DNA of 64,000 nt, taken from NCBI GenBank assembly GCA_014549065.1, contig JACDOX010000507.1, forward strand, positions 25,703 through 89,702, in the 5' to 3' direction. This DNA comes from Cardinalis cardinalis (taxonomy: Eukaryota > Chordata > Aves > Passeriformes > Cardinalidae). Positions 10,908 to 24,123 of this stretch are shown here, piece by piece (position 1 is the first letter of the stretch; each line of letters starts with the position of its first letter). A program made the position numbers and the translations under genes. Under the pieces are notes generated by a model that was given only the letters and a program-made list of their open reading frames with translations, ran no database searches and was not told the origin of the DNA.

Positions 10908-11520
10908 TGTTAGGAAAATTAACCCACAAACACCAGAGGTTTATGACCAAAAAGGAGAGAGAGGAGTCCTTTTACTTTACACGCATAAAGGGAGAGGCCA
11001 TGGGGCATTCCCCTGGGATCTCTCCAATTTTTGAAGGACGCAGCCTCCTTTTTATCCCAATTTCCCGGCCGCATTTCCTTTCTCTCTTTCCCCATGGGCT
11101 GAGGTACTTGAGAGGGGCAGACTTCCTGGAACGCCTGATACAGAGATTTCCCTCTAACGTATAACCCTTCCTTTTAATTTTTAATTCTTATGGAATTTTA
11201 GGAGTTTTTCTTCTCCATTGTTTCTTTCATCTTTCAATGTCTAATTTAATTTATCAGCAAACCTAAAGTTTATTTGTAAAAGCAAATCTCTTTTTCCATT
11301 CATCAATCAGTGGAATCCTTCCCATTGTTTCTTTTATCTCCTAGTGCTGGTTTTATCTACCAGCAGACCCACAGCTTGTTTGTAAAGACAAATCCACTAT
11401 TCCTCTCAACGTCCCACCCTATATCCGCCGAGTTGGAAAGGGGACTATGGGGAGAGCAGAGGACATCTAAACCACAAACCACAGTAACATAACCATACAT
11501 CAATAAAACCTCTTTTAACA
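10908..11520 (-). mobile_element. LTR, 613 bp, of the second retroviral remnant
   Basis: It starts with TGTTA at 10908 and ends with TAACA at 11520, short inverted termini consistent with TG...CA. A word such as ggccatggggcattcccctg (about 10996) belongs to an LTR I recognise from songbird sequence. Within it, two related stretches (about 11205-11290 and 11325-11400) share the order cattgtttcttt, atc, agcaaacctaaag or agacccacagc, ttgtttgtaaa. That is a partial internal duplication. Orientation is inferred from the gag remnant on its low-coordinate side. Confidence 0.7.
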
Positions 11521-14500
11521 TACACAAAATATTAATCCCCTAATTGTGAGAGCCAATCATTATATTACCTGTCTATAATATTGGGTCACATCCTCACTGC
11601 TTTCTTCTGACTGTTATAGCGCTTTATCAGTTCTCTTTTGCTGTTGAGCTCTTTTTACCAGGAATGACTAAGAAATTAGGCCTATAAGGACTTTTTTGAC
11701 CGTGCTGATTTACATGAGTAGAGATACAGCCAATGCTAACAAATCACCAACTCTTTTCAGTAGTTTTGGCAGCAATGACTTAGGGAAACTTAATTAAACT
11801 AAAGGTGAAAATGAGGGTTTGATGAGGTCTTTTTCCAGCACTTGTTCTTATGGTAAGCATCACAATCCATGTGAAAGCTCTTCTTGGCTTGGTGAGTACA
11901 ATTTCCATCTTGAGAGATCCCTCGTTATTCCACTCATTTCAGGCATACACACAGAAAGAGTTAGGATCCATTTGTGCTGTCATTTGTGACGAAGTCAGAG
12001 GGTCAGCCCTATGGGCATGTACCCTCTCTTAGCTTGTTACAAGCTGCAAAACAGTGGATGAAAATTTCCAGTTAATTGGCAGTCAAACTCTGCATGGAAC
12101 TGTGTTCTGTACCTTGCAAAACTCTCTGGAAGGACATATTTTATGTTTTTAAATTCATATAGTATCTTTTCACTGGAGCATTAAGGGTGTACTTGAGCTG
12201 CTATGAAAAAAATCACATCAACGGATCCAGTGGCTGCTTGTGGTTTGTCTGAAGTCTTTCATCAGTCATTCTGAAACTACAGGGATAGTGACTTCCTGAC
12301 TGTCTTGAGGTTGGGAGGGATTTAAATTAGAACCCAGGCTATGAGATGTTGTATTTTTGTGAATCTTTTATAGTCTTCTAATTTTGAAATGTCCAATTTA
12401 AAATAACACTGTGATAAGAATAATTATTTTCTTTTATTGCTATTGTTGTTATATGTGTATCCTTAAGATTAGTGGGTATATTGGGCTTAATTATGGCTGA
12501 ACGTCATTAAAAACAAGACAACACCTCTCAAAAAAACCCCAAAGAAACAAGAAACCTCACAGTTTTCTCCTGAAAAACCATTGGTTCACAATTAAAAGTG
12601 AAGTAATACTTTGAGATGAAGCACATAAGTCACCTCTCTGTGGTGTATTAGTTTTGGCAGTTCCACAAATTCTCACTTGAAATATCGTTTTGACTGTCTA
12701 TTATAATAATATTAAAACCTTTCCATTTGCCATTCAAAAAACAGAATGCAGTGCCAGTGCCAGCTGAACTCAGCAGAGAATTTTACACTCCCAAAAACAG
12801 GGCAAAAGAAGGGAGATTAATTTTAGATATCCCTAGTGCAAAGCCAGTATCAGTTGGCCACAGTTTTTTTAAGGTCGATGTACAGTCTAAGATATAGAAA
12901 TATGCTATTCTATATGTGGTTCATCTTACCTTGCAAAAGATAACTTTAACTGGTTAGAGGAGCCTCACTGTGGAAAATTTCATGTTTTTAACGGCATAAC
13001 CAGGTAATCTAGAAATACCTCTGAAATGCCGGGTTCGGGTGTGAGATACCAAGTAACAGGTGAGAGGACTAGGTGTAGAATCTGCTCTGGTGGATAGGAC
13101 TCGTACAGCAGCAGGTCAGAATTATAGCCAGAATGAGTCTGGTTTCTGAGCAGCCTCAATTATTAGTTAATGCCCCAGCGTTACATGGTCAAATGTGCTG
13201 TGAATTAGTCCAACTCCCTCTCCTGTAACACAAGCCCGTTCATACATGTGGTACATTTACTGCAAGCAGGAGAAACAGTACAAAATGCTAAACATTTTGA
13301 TTTGCTGTAATTTTCCTAAAATAATCAGGTATTGAAGTGACAGCTTTAGTGTCAAATGATGCAATGTTGCAGCCAGAGGTTACAGACAGCCTGGCTGAAA
13401 ACTCTCCTGAGGAGGCTGTNGGCAACAGGCAGAATGAAAGCAAAACCGCTTTCAAACAAGCACTTCAGAGATAATACNGAGTTAAAACACAGAGCCATGG
13501 CAGGGGTTCGGGGTGGATTTTCACAATCTTTTATCAGTTGATAATTCAAATATTTTGATACAGAATAATTTACATTNATTTGTGAAGTACATGTACTTTT
13601 TGATACCTGAGTTGGTCCACTCCATGCAATAAATCATCGCAGGAAAAATAAAGGAGCAGAGGCACTGTCCCAAAAGTGGCTCAGTGATGGAACTGCTGCA
13701 TCTGTGATAGACAATTGATGAGACTTTGATCCTGTTTTAATAAAAGTTTACCATCAGTACTCTTCTGCTGCTGAGCAGTTTGCATCATTTCACCTTTCAC
13801 CAATGCAGGTCCATGTTTCTACATCTCGGATGTGGAACAGGGAGTGAAACCAAGAGCTTTCAGTTATAGGAGACCTTTGGGTTTTGAAAAAAGCCCTGTC
13901 TACCCCCCTCCCATCAGCTAAAGCCCAAAGAGAGGATAGAGATTTCCTCATGCTCCATGTGCCATCCTGTGAGGAAGGGGCAAAGGGCCTTGAGCTGAAA
14001 CGACCACACAGGTTGTATCAGCAAATGTCATGTTCAGGCACCTCTCTTTCAGTCTCAGTTCAAATTGGACTTGGAAATGACAGACACCAAGTGCAGATGA
14101 CACACTCTCTCCCACACGAATCTCAAAAGAGTACATTCTATTCTTTAGTCCTAGTTAAAGTTCTGTTGTACTCCAAAGTTTGAGTGTTATTACCACATTA
14201 TTAAATCATTATTAAATATATAAAAATATCTGACGGTCTGGTAGTCTTTCCCCATGTATAAAGTTAATTCCAAAAGCCAACAACTTTAAAAAAATCATAA
14301 AAATTTACAACTTTAGATTTTTCTTAATACCAGATGCTTAAATGAAACAAATCTTTTAAGTATAAAGTAATAGATGGGTAAAATTTAATGGCAAACCAGT
14401 CATGTCTGTTTACAAGTAATTTTGATATTGAATGTAATCCAAAGCTTTACTGTATCTTAAGTATTTCTGCACTTGTCCTTTTTTTTAAGCATTTCCATAC

Positions 14501-17500
14501 TTTATTTTCTTACAAAGCATTCTCTTGGCTTTTTCTAGCTATATTAAATTTTACATCTAATCAGTGTTAAAATGGGAAATCTTTATTAATCTTGGCTGCC
14601 TTTCTCCTGGTGCTCAAGACAGCCTAAAGCAGAGGAAAATGAAAGTCAGCTTTGGAGCTTAGAACTCCAAAAGACCTTAAATTTTTACAAAATTCTTTTT
14701 AGTTGTTCCCATTAAATATTAACAATCTCATGAATTGTCAAGAGGGATGTTAGATATCAATGAAACACATTAGACATCAAAAAGAGGGAGGAAAAATTTC
14801 AGGAAATGCAAGTTTCAGAAATAAGGAAAATTTACATGGTATGGAGTGTGAAGTAAAGACATTTAATTGAAGTTCTCCACAAAAACAATAAACAATGACA
14901 AGAAAAAAGAAACCCCCCACAGTGCACAAGTTCTGGCTGTTGGGCTCTCGTCCTTTAATTCTTTGTTGCACTAAAATTCAATTGGTTCCGTGTTTTATGT
15001 GCTGGTGATCCCCAATTCTTCATTTCAATAAAATTAAATTGCCTGTACCAGCACTTAGGAGCTTTTCCTGGAACATCTAGAAAGAATGCTGGCATCTCCT
15101 TAAAGATTTTTTGCATTTAATAATGCTTTTGTTCTCATCTAATTCTAACAATGTCACGGTGTTTTCTTTCCTTTGAGCTGATCAGGAAATTCTACATACC
15201 CACCCTGTTTACCAGAGCATTGCTAGCAGTGAGGCATTGACATATGCAAACTGGGACAAGGTTTACTTTTTAAGGTGCCATGACAAACTAAGGAAATTTC
15301 TAATTTCTTATATTTTCTGTAAGAAAACACTGTGCTTTTACTTGCAAGATGATTTTGGATTCTGTGGGTTAGAGCATTTACTCATACAGCTGTGATGTCA
15401 AAGAGCAGGGTTACATCAAGCAGAGGAGGAGTCCCAAGCTGTTTTCCACACCAGGTTCAGTGTCTGAACAAAGACCAGCTGAAGCCTTATCCTTTGAGAA
15501 AACTTTCTGGGTTGTTTCTTTTCTCAGGATTCAAGACCTACAACTACATTAAGCCATTGGATTTTTAGGTGCCCATCCCTGCTGAGTTCAGAAGGATGTT
15601 GGGGGTCCTAATAACCTGCTAAAACCTATTCACAATTTTAATTTTTTTTACCTTGCATTCCAGACAAGAATTTTAAAGAGGTGCTGGTATTACCGATTAA
15701 AAAAATATGTTTTCAGCAGTCTTTGTTGTTCAACAAACTCTTTCAGTCTGTGTCCCCTTTCCCTCCCTTCAAACACTCTCTTTTGCCTCACAGCTTTTCC
15801 TGAATGTGACCATTTCTCCAGGAAAGTAAAATCATCTTCAATCCTGCAGTACATCTAAGCCACAGCAATACCTACCCTGGAACATATTCTATGAACAAGA
15901 GGTTTTTTAATTGAATCAATGAGAAGTAAAGAAAAAAATTTAAATGTAATGATGGGACTTGCTTGAACTTATTTTTTTATTGATACTTCTATCACCTGGT
16001 GAGTCAGGGATCACTCACTTCCTATGTCTGAGTGTAACACACTCTACATTTGCTCTATGCCTTGTGAGTGTAAATNTGCTGCCTCCAAAGTTCCTACTCA
16101 CAACCTTCACTTTAATCTTGGAGTTAAAATATCCATTGCACAGTATTTTATCTATTTTCCATTACAGAGGTATTTTTCTTTGTTCCAATTCTGATTTTTT
16201 TTAATGGCTATTTAGGCAAAGTAAACCTCATATTTAACTAAATTCTGTGGACAATGATTATTGGCTAAAAAGAGATTAACTCCCTATTCCTGATGTAACA
16301 CTGCTGAATTGTGTTACGGAGCAGGAACTCCTGTCCCTCAACCAATAAATGGGGTTGTGTTTCTTTAAAAGGCTGAAATAAAATGCAAATACAAGGGTAA
16401 GAAAACTTTTGTAATAGTAAATTATTTATTACTTTAGCATAATAATATTCTCCAGAGTGTGAACTTGCCTTCTTTGGTTAAACCAGATACTTTTACCTTC
16501 CAGGTCCTATTGCAATCTATTGTCCATGTAGTGAAGAGAAAAATGAGAATGCATATTTTAAATAGGCATTTTCCCAGTGACTGACAGATATTTTGTTATC
16601 TTGCAGACCCATTTACTGAGGAGCTGATGATGAAGTTGCAGATTGTGATGCTGCTGCTAAAGTGATGTTCTCTTTCAAATGTGCCAGTTACAGGAAAACA
16701 CCACATATAAATAGGATTTAAAAGGCTTAGAATGACTGGCAACAATGTGAAATGCCAAACAAGTGGAGCAAGGCTTCAGCTCCTGTGTCTGTAACACAAC
16801 TCACTTCTCAGGAAAGCTCGAACAGCTGGAGTGAGTCCCTTTCCTCTCAGGGATGAACTTCCCCTTCCATGGGTTTTGGCCAAAGGAGAACTCTTCGGTG
16901 CTGTTGGCTGGGGCTGCAGTGACATCTAGTAACTGCCTGACTGATTACAGCTGGGACTTTCACAGGCTCTATCCCATTAGCTCCAGCAGTGAGGAATTCC
17001 TACAGCAGGACTTGCCCTTTCCACTTCCAGCACATTGCCTTCCATAAGAGCATGGCGCAAAACATTCTCAAATACAGAGAGAAAAAAAGTGACTTGCTCA
17101 TGCTGACACATTCCTTAGAATATAAAATCGTGTTTTGAATAAAATTTTAATTAATTAATGTCTCTTCTAAATAGACTTTCCTGCTTTTTTTTTAAATAAC
17201 ACTGTCCCCCATCTAGCCCCTATGCCAAAAGAACTCCATCTGGTAGTTACTGAATGGACCAAATTTACTTCCTGTATAATATTGGAGAGTTAACAATGCT
17301 ATAGATTTGACAAACCCATCAAAAAGAAAACTGCTTCTCCAACTGTATTGTAAATAATAGCTAATCTAAGCAAGCAGGACTCTGCATGATTTTGCATGAT
17401 TTGCAACCAGTGGCTTGAAAAGGTTTTCCACATATTAAAACTTATCAACACTACTGTAAGGATTACAAAATTCCCATTTTAAGCAAAAAGACACTGAGGC

Positions 17501-20500
17501 ACTGCAGTTTTTAGAAGTTTATGTGTAGTGAGAAAACCTTATTTACACTTCGTACTTTCTCACAGTAAGTCAAACTGTATAAATGAAGGCTACATCACAG
17601 CCTTTGATAAACAACCTTTGCATGCTGAGGAAGCTGTTGTACCCTCAGATGGGCAGCAGAACCAAGTTTGGAAGGGGTTGTGCAGGTGCCTTAGAGAGCA
17701 GAACAGCAAGATAACCGTGCAGATAATGGCAATCAAAATAATTATTCAGTGATTGCTCTCTATCTCCAAACTTAAGAGAAGGCAATGGCTTTTCATCTTG
17801 TTAACTTGACTTAGTTTTTTTTCTTGTTGATGAAGAAAGGAATTCTAAACCACCCTTTGTTCTTCATTTACAGATCCTGACTCTGAGAAAAACATATAAA
17901 ACTCTCATGACCTTGGAATTCCACTAAGAAGCCTTTATATTAAGTACCCTTTTCACTCCTACTTTTTTTATACTCCTACTTTTCTCCTACTTTAACTAAA
18001 GCCAAAACAAGTGTGTTTATGTCACACAGTCCTTTTTTAATTTCTACTGTTGTCTTTTAAAGTCCAAACACTGACAGCTAATTACTTTCAAAGACCACAG
18101 GTCAAGGTAACCAGTAGTGAAGTCAACGATATTTCTGTTGATTATGTCCCAAAACTGCCTCACCTAATTGGAAACAAGGGTAGCAAGTTGTGTTTATAAC
18201 TAACCCCCTTTAACTTTTAAAATCACAAGCTGTGGAGATTCCTGTAGTCCCCTGATGTGCATCTGGAGTCACCCCTAACGCTGACATACTTTGCTTCTGA
18301 GGTTTCTTCTGATTAGAGTTTGAGCTTATACAGTGATGTGATCTTGTCCATAGCTTCCAGCCAAGGGGACCAGAGCACACTTTTACATCTGTGAACAACA
18401 CATAGAGTGTTTTCTCTCAGCTGGAGTGTGATGAACTTTCAGGAAAGTTCTTGTATTTCACATTCTCTAATAACTATCATGGCCTCAACAAAGTGGTAAT
18501 TTTCCTTTGTTTTATGAGGGAGAACGTAGGCATAGAGAAAACAATTGCTCAGATCTTGACTTCAATGCTGGCACATGGAGTTGAATCCACGGAAAGCAAC
18601 TAGAAAATACAGCTGTTATTTGGAAATGAAGCTAGGAAAGAGCCTGAAGGTTTCACTGCACTGTACAGTAAGAGCCTGGACAATTTACATCTCAGCAAAA
18701 TAATTGATCAGTACAAATTTGCTGTATAAATTCTTTTAAGCTTATTTTTAAGGCTCAGATTTGCACATGAACTTTCTGAATTCTTGCCTGATTTGCACAT
18801 TTTCTCAATTACATGAACTTGAAACATATTGCTTAATACATTATAATTCTTTTTACTCTGTGATGAGATGGTATAATTTTGTAAATTTTAAGGGACTTAT
18901 TATCCCCTATGCTGCTGGTTACCTCCATACTGGTTATTGTCCATCACTGGAAACCTGATCCATATGTGGAACTGTGCTCACTGGTGTTCACATTGGACCT
19001 TACAAACTGAGTAGTGACTGCGTGAATTAGAAGGTAACAATTAAGCATGAACTGGTAATCATCCCAAGTGAGGAGCAACCAGCATATTTGATTATTCCTG
19101 AACAAAATCACTTACTAAGCAGACACCGCTTTCACAGAACATTGGATTCCTCCTTTATCCCACACAGATTAATACCTGCTGAGTCAGGCTTATGTCTGGC
19201 TTCTGGGAATGAGGAAAGAAAGGTCTTGTGGTGACTTGTTTTGCACAAACTGGTTGTTTTCAGAGTAGCAGTTTTTACCACAGGGTGAAATGAAAACAGC
19301 TGCCAAGAGCAATTTGATTCAAAAAGGTGGTGGCCACTGGTCACAGCCCAGACACATCCGTGGCTCTGCAAAACCTCGACCTCTGTTGTGCTGCAACCCC
19401 TCAGCACATTCATGTTCCTGAACATATAACACTGAACTGTGACCTTCAGAAGCACCACTGTGCTGGATCTAAGTGGCAAAGAGCAGCTCAGCTAATCAGA
19501 CTCCTCACCCTCTCTACACTCTGCTAGCTACAGCTTGTAGACAAACCCACTACATGCCTTAAGTAGAGCTGAGCATGGATTCTGCGCTGCCTGTGCTGTA
19601 GGACTCTATACTAGAGTGCTTCCCACACACTGTGGATATTGGGGCCATCTCAGTGCATGGCTACAAGTATTCAGTGCAAATGATGAGTAAGGCATAAGCA
19701 GCTTAGGTCTGTTTCCACCTATCAAATTGAGGGATTTAGCCTTTGAGGACAGGGTTCTGTGCACATGTCATCAGGTGCTATGTAGACACTGCAGCTCACC
19801 AAGCTGCCCTAGTCTCCTGTTTTTATTCAAAACAGGGAACTTTAGGTCACTGTTCACCTGACCCAATTTAGATCTGCCAACACCCAGTGAGTGAGCCAGA
19901 ACTGACACAACGGGAGGCTCAGGCTGTGCCAACACCCTGGGCTGATTTATCAGATGAAGCCCAGCCTGGAGTCTGGGTGTGGTGTGCTGCCTTTGCATGT
20001 GCTATAAACTGCTTCTGAAAATAAAAGGGACATTTCCCTTCCACACCCCCACACTAGCCCATGATCCAAGGCTGATCTGTGAGCTAACAGGCAGCTCACC
20101 TGCCAGAGACTAATTTAGAATGTGCTAGTTGCCTGCTTTGGAGGTGCTGCCTTCCCTCTATCTGATACCTTAGTATTCAGCAGGGAAATTAAAGGGGATT
20201 GAAATAATGAGGCTATTTTGTATCCTTCTCCAGATGAATCCATTCTGAATCAGACCTCATGGAATTTTCTAAAGCGTCTTTTAAAATGAGCATGCTCTGT
20301 TCAAGTTTAGAAGAGTTGATAAAAGGCAGACATTCTTCAGGCCTGCGAGAAAGGGCTTCTGGTTACTAGAAACTGCACTTTTCCCCAAAAGCCACATTTC
20401 TTTTGCATTAAAATATAAATAAATAAACCACATTCTGATCTTTACTGTTTCACATCAGTAGTACAAGCTTTGCTGAGATTCGTTTGAAGAGAAAACACAT

Positions 20501-20834
20501 ACCTGAATTCAGGTCAGATCACCCTGAGAGGGTTAAAGCTCCAGAAGGAAGGTGAATCCAGTCTACTTTTCCCTGCTGCAGTGCAGTTTCCCTCCACGTT
20601 ATTTCTACTGCTGTTTGCAATTAAACAGAGCAGCACTCCCTGAAATCCTCTCACCTCTTCGGTGAAAACCAGAAGAGAAAAATAATTTCTTCTTTCAAAA
20701 CATCCTGAGAGTTTCTGCTCCAGGTGCCTGCCCTGTGCTCTTCACCCAATCAAAGACAAAATCAAATGGCCCCAGTAAACCCAAACAAAACCTCATTGAA
20801 ATTTAAAAGCTGTGTGGATGAGGCAACTAGGAAC
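11521..20834. other. 9.3-kb stretch without a supported gene
   Basis: The sequence is AT-rich and mostly unique-looking. No frame exceeds about 115 codons and none shows a known domain. In particular I looked on the plus strand for a RING-CH exon of MARCHF10, which flanks MRC2 in mammals, and saw none. One weak exon-like signal (16607-16665, plus strand) is discussed under findings. Unresolved bases lie at 13420, 13478, 13577 and 16077. Confidence 0.5.
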
Positions 20835-20930
20835 ATGGGTTAGTGGGAGGCTTAACAGTGCTGGGGTTGAACTCGATGAGCTTAGAGGACTTTCCCAACC
20901 TAAAAATTTCATGATTAAATGATTCTGTGA
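20835..20930 (+). mobile_element. CR1 retrotransposon 3' fragment
   Basis: The sequence ggggttgaactcgatgagct followed by ttcccaacc and a diverged octamer tail (atgattctgtgattatg) is the 3' end of an avian CR1 LINE. Only about 95 bp remain, as is usual for 5'-truncated CR1 copies. Confidence 0.8.
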
Positions 20931-21402
20931 TTATGAAACCACCTCTCTCCTGGGCACAGTGGGCAAGCGGGGAAGTGCTGGTTCTAACCCCAGGGAAAGA
21001 AGTGGTGGGTGTGGATAGCCCCAGGACAGGGAAGCCTCAAAGAAGAGGGAGGTGAGGAAACAGCACGGAAAGACCAGTGCAAGCAAGGGAAGCCTGATGT
21101 GTGGGAGCACTCCAGCCAACAGTTCAAAACAACCAGTGGAACAGAGACACCATATCCATGGGACATGCAGCCAAAAAACACACGGAATCAATACAACATG
21201 CCCCTCACCTGGGCACCTTGGAACCTCCTCTGCTGCAGGCAGAAAAGTGTCATTTCAGCTTTACATTCATTACTTGTTGGGGACACAGGGAAAGACAAAT
21301 AAAAAGAAGGGAAAAAATAAAAGGAAGAAAAGAAGTGGGTAAGGAAATTTTATTTCCAAGTTTCTAAAAGGAACTTACAAACCACAGAGAGTAAAAAAAA
21401 AG

Positions 21403-21424
21403 CATATATATACATATATATATC

Positions 21425-21468
<44 letters not shown>

Positions 21469-21496
21469 AACATATATATACATATATATATATATT
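21403..21496. repeat. TA-rich microsatellite
   Basis: The tract is (TA)n interrupted by CA and TG dinucleotides, with the longest uninterrupted run at about 21432-21465. It lies beyond the likely 3' end of MRC2. Confidence 0.95.
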
Positions 21497-21980
21497 TGAC
21501 AGGGTCCTGTTAAGCAATTCTTCACATTATCTAATGGTGATAGATGATACCATGTAACCATATATGTGTTTCCCTGTAATCCTGATCACTGCCAACATCT
21601 CATAAAACTCTTCTCAGACAACATTTCTCCTAGACTGTACAGATTTATTTTCTCAAAAGCAAAGGAGAAGGAATAACTACAAAGTAATCCAGAAGAAAGG
21701 AAAAAAGATAACTCTCTTAAGCAAGGTCTTCCAGGTTGGACTGGGTGAGAGCCAAGTTTAACAACTCCTGCGTGGCTGTGGGACCTCCTTCCTAGCCTCT
21801 CCATGGCACAGAATTTCCTCCAGCACCTATCACTCCCCACCATCCCACCCATAATGCCCCGTGTTACCCTGCCCCCACCCTGCGCAGGGTCTCATCACTT
21901 CAAAGGAGCCCCAACTCTGCCCAGCTGCACCCTCAGCACTGCTCTCCCCTCGCACCTGCCCATCAATCCTAACCTCAATC

Positions 21981-21986
21981 TTTATT
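21981..21986 (-). terminator. MRC2: Candidate MRC2 polyadenylation signal
   Basis: This is AATAAA on the minus strand, the first such hexamer after the MRC2 stop codon. An alternative lies at 21644-21649. The choice between them is not decided. Confidence 0.4.
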
Positions 21987-23902
21987 TTTTAGGACTTCCT
22001 AACATCTCTGCCCATCCAGGAGTTAACCCTAGACCTCCTCCCCCACCAGCAGCACAGCTTCTGGCTCAGGATGCTATTCCAAGGACCCTTGCAGCAGGAA
22101 TTCCAGATGCTGGGGATGAGAAGGGATTCATGATTAGCTTTTCAGGCCCTAGCTCCCACATCAGGAAGGCATGGGCTCATGGACAGAACCAACTGCTCCA
22201 AAGTAGAAAGGACCTCAGGAAATAAAGGCAGAGAAAGCTGAGAGAGAGAAATGGAGCTGGGGCTCCAGATTCTTCCTCACCCTGAAATTTCATGGCAGCT
22301 TTCATAGGTTGCCAAAAATTAAACAAAAACTCAGTGGTACCCGGTTCCCCCATTCCATCCCCCAACAATTTTTTAAACACTTAATGTACAGCTTAAGTGA
22401 AATCAAAATTTTAAAATGCACACGGGTGTCAAAAAAGAGAGAAAAATTTTCTTGTTCCTGTTCTTACAGCAAAACCAACCCCAACTTGAGCCTCAGAGGC
22501 AGAGGGCTAAAGGCAACATCTTTTGTAGGACTGTGTCACCCCACTTCAGAGGTCCAAGGGGCTCTTTGGATCCCATTTCTAGCAGGGAACTGTCATTGAG
22601 GACCTAACAACTCTCGCTGTCTCCAGGCATCCTTCATCCCAGGATGCTGCTGCATGCAGCTGATGGAGGATGGCTCAGCCCTGGGCACCCCCACTCCTTC
22701 CTGCACAGCTCAAAAGCCAGGCAGGAAGCCACACACTGCCTTCCTCCTCCTCCACCTCCTCCTCTGCTACACCCTACATGGAAACAGGCAACCACACACA
22801 CCCCAGTCAGCTGTGTGAAAAAACGTATATATTCAGCACGCACTCAATACAGTATAGCAACAAAAGCTACCATAATTTCCTCAGAAAACCAACAAACCAC
22901 CAACTTCAAAACAACCACCAAAACTTCCCAAATCCTCCCCACCCTACAGCACTGATCCTCAGCCTTCTGGACCCAACAAGGCACCAGCAGCAAGTGACCC
23001 CAGCCCCACGCCATCCCTGCCTGACAAGGCACAGAGGGTGGTCCCAGATCTCTGGCAGCGTCTCCTGCCTCAGCACCCAACTCCTCCTGTGGGGTCCGGG
23101 GTGCTGAGGGTGCTCCACCAGAGGGGCTGGGCCAGCATTTTGCTGTGGTGCTCTCCCGTGCAGTTATTTGGGGGACACACACATCAAAGAAAATGGGACA
23201 AGCTCTGGTTTACAGAACAGGGAAGCTGCCACAGCGTCCCTGGGGCTGTACACAACCCTAGGAATGTGCCAGGGAGGAGAGGATTCCATCCTGATCCTGT
23301 GGGGCTCCATGCTGGGATCGCTGCAACAGTGTCTCTGCTTTCTGCTGGAGGTGGGGATGAGGCCGAAGAGAGGGAAGGAGCGGCACAGGGGTGGAGCTGG
23401 GAGCTGGCAGGGCCCTTGCCACTGCACATAGAGGGGAGGTAGATCGGCTTTGGAGACCTCTTGCCTGGGAGGATGTCTTCATGGACACCAGCTCAGTTCC
23501 TGGGGGAAGAGCCTGCTGCAGGGCCCTGAATCCCTGCGCTTGCCTTCTCCCAAGGCAAAGGTGTCTTGGAGCCTGTTCGTGCCGCTGGAAAGCTCTCAAA
23601 CTTGTGCGGCAACTTCTCTCAAAACTTTTTAGCTCTGAAACTGCCACCACAGCTGCTGCAGGCAAAATCCCAGCAGCTGGGGACGAGCCCAGAGGTGACG
23701 GCAGTGACATGCCAGGCAGGAGGGACCCTGGCTCCCTCCTCTTGCCCACCTGGCCGGACCGAAACCCTGATCCCAGTCCCTCTCCCTGCCCTGCCACACC
23801 AGTCACGCTGCCGCTCCTGCCCGTGCACCATGGGGATAGCATTTATGATGCTCTCCATCCTCCCCCCTCCCCAGATCCCCATCCCCAGCGTCCCCTCTGC
23901 CA
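21981..23902 (-). other. MRC2: Probable MRC2 3' untranslated region
   Basis: This follows the MRC2 stop codon on the minus strand. The first AATAAA downstream on that strand is at 21981-21986 (tttatt on the plus strand), giving a 3' UTR of about 1.9 kb. A second AATAAA is at 21644-21649. No AATAAA occurs closer to the stop. The region carries a TCC-rich run at 22740-22766. Open frames on the plus strand here have no recognisable domain. The true cleavage site cannot be fixed from sequence alone. Confidence 0.5.
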
Positions 23903-24123
23903 TTAGTCTTGCTGCTCGTTCATCTCCATGTCTGACACCAGGATGTTCTTCTCGGCAGATTCACTGGGGTTGGAGGTGGTGCGACTGTAGCGAGCACTCT
24001 CAAAGGCGCCCCGCTCTGCGCTCTGTCGGCGCTTGTACAGGAAGACAACAACCCCCAGCACGGAGCACAGTGCCAGTGTCGACAGCACAACCACTGCGAT
24101 GGCTGTTGTGTTCTCTGGCAGAG
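23903..24123 (-). CDS. MRC2: MRC2 exon 30: transmembrane span and endocytic tail
   Basis: Residues 1406-1478 and the TAA stop (23903-23905). After ALPENTT comes a membrane span (about 1413-1435, AIAVVVLSTLALCSVLGVVV and on to FLY), a stop-transfer KRR and a 43-residue tail. The tail ends EKNILVSDMEMNEQQD. The dihydrophobic Leu-Val pair (1467-1468) with an upstream acidic Glu (1463) is the known clathrin-mediated uptake signal of Endo180, and it is conserved here. Confidence 0.95.

Larger units (their letters stand above)
9300..11520 (-). mobile_element. Truncated endogenous retrovirus: 5' LTR, CpG-rich leader, broken gag start
   Basis: Read on the minus strand, an LTR (11520 to 10908) is followed by a leader of about 1 kb (10907 to 9884) and then the remains of a gag start (9883 to about 9684). 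Near 9970 the minus strand has GCTAAG followed by GTGAGT, a good splice-donor context upstream of gag, as expected in a retroviral leader. No pol, env or second LTR is visible in the window, so the provirus is incomplete. The end at 9300 is approximate. Confidence 0.65.

Noticed and set aside
22644..23906. Several plus- and minus-strand frames of up to 194 codons
   Set aside because: They overlap the likely MRC2 3' UTR, contradict one another in frame and strand, and have no known domain.
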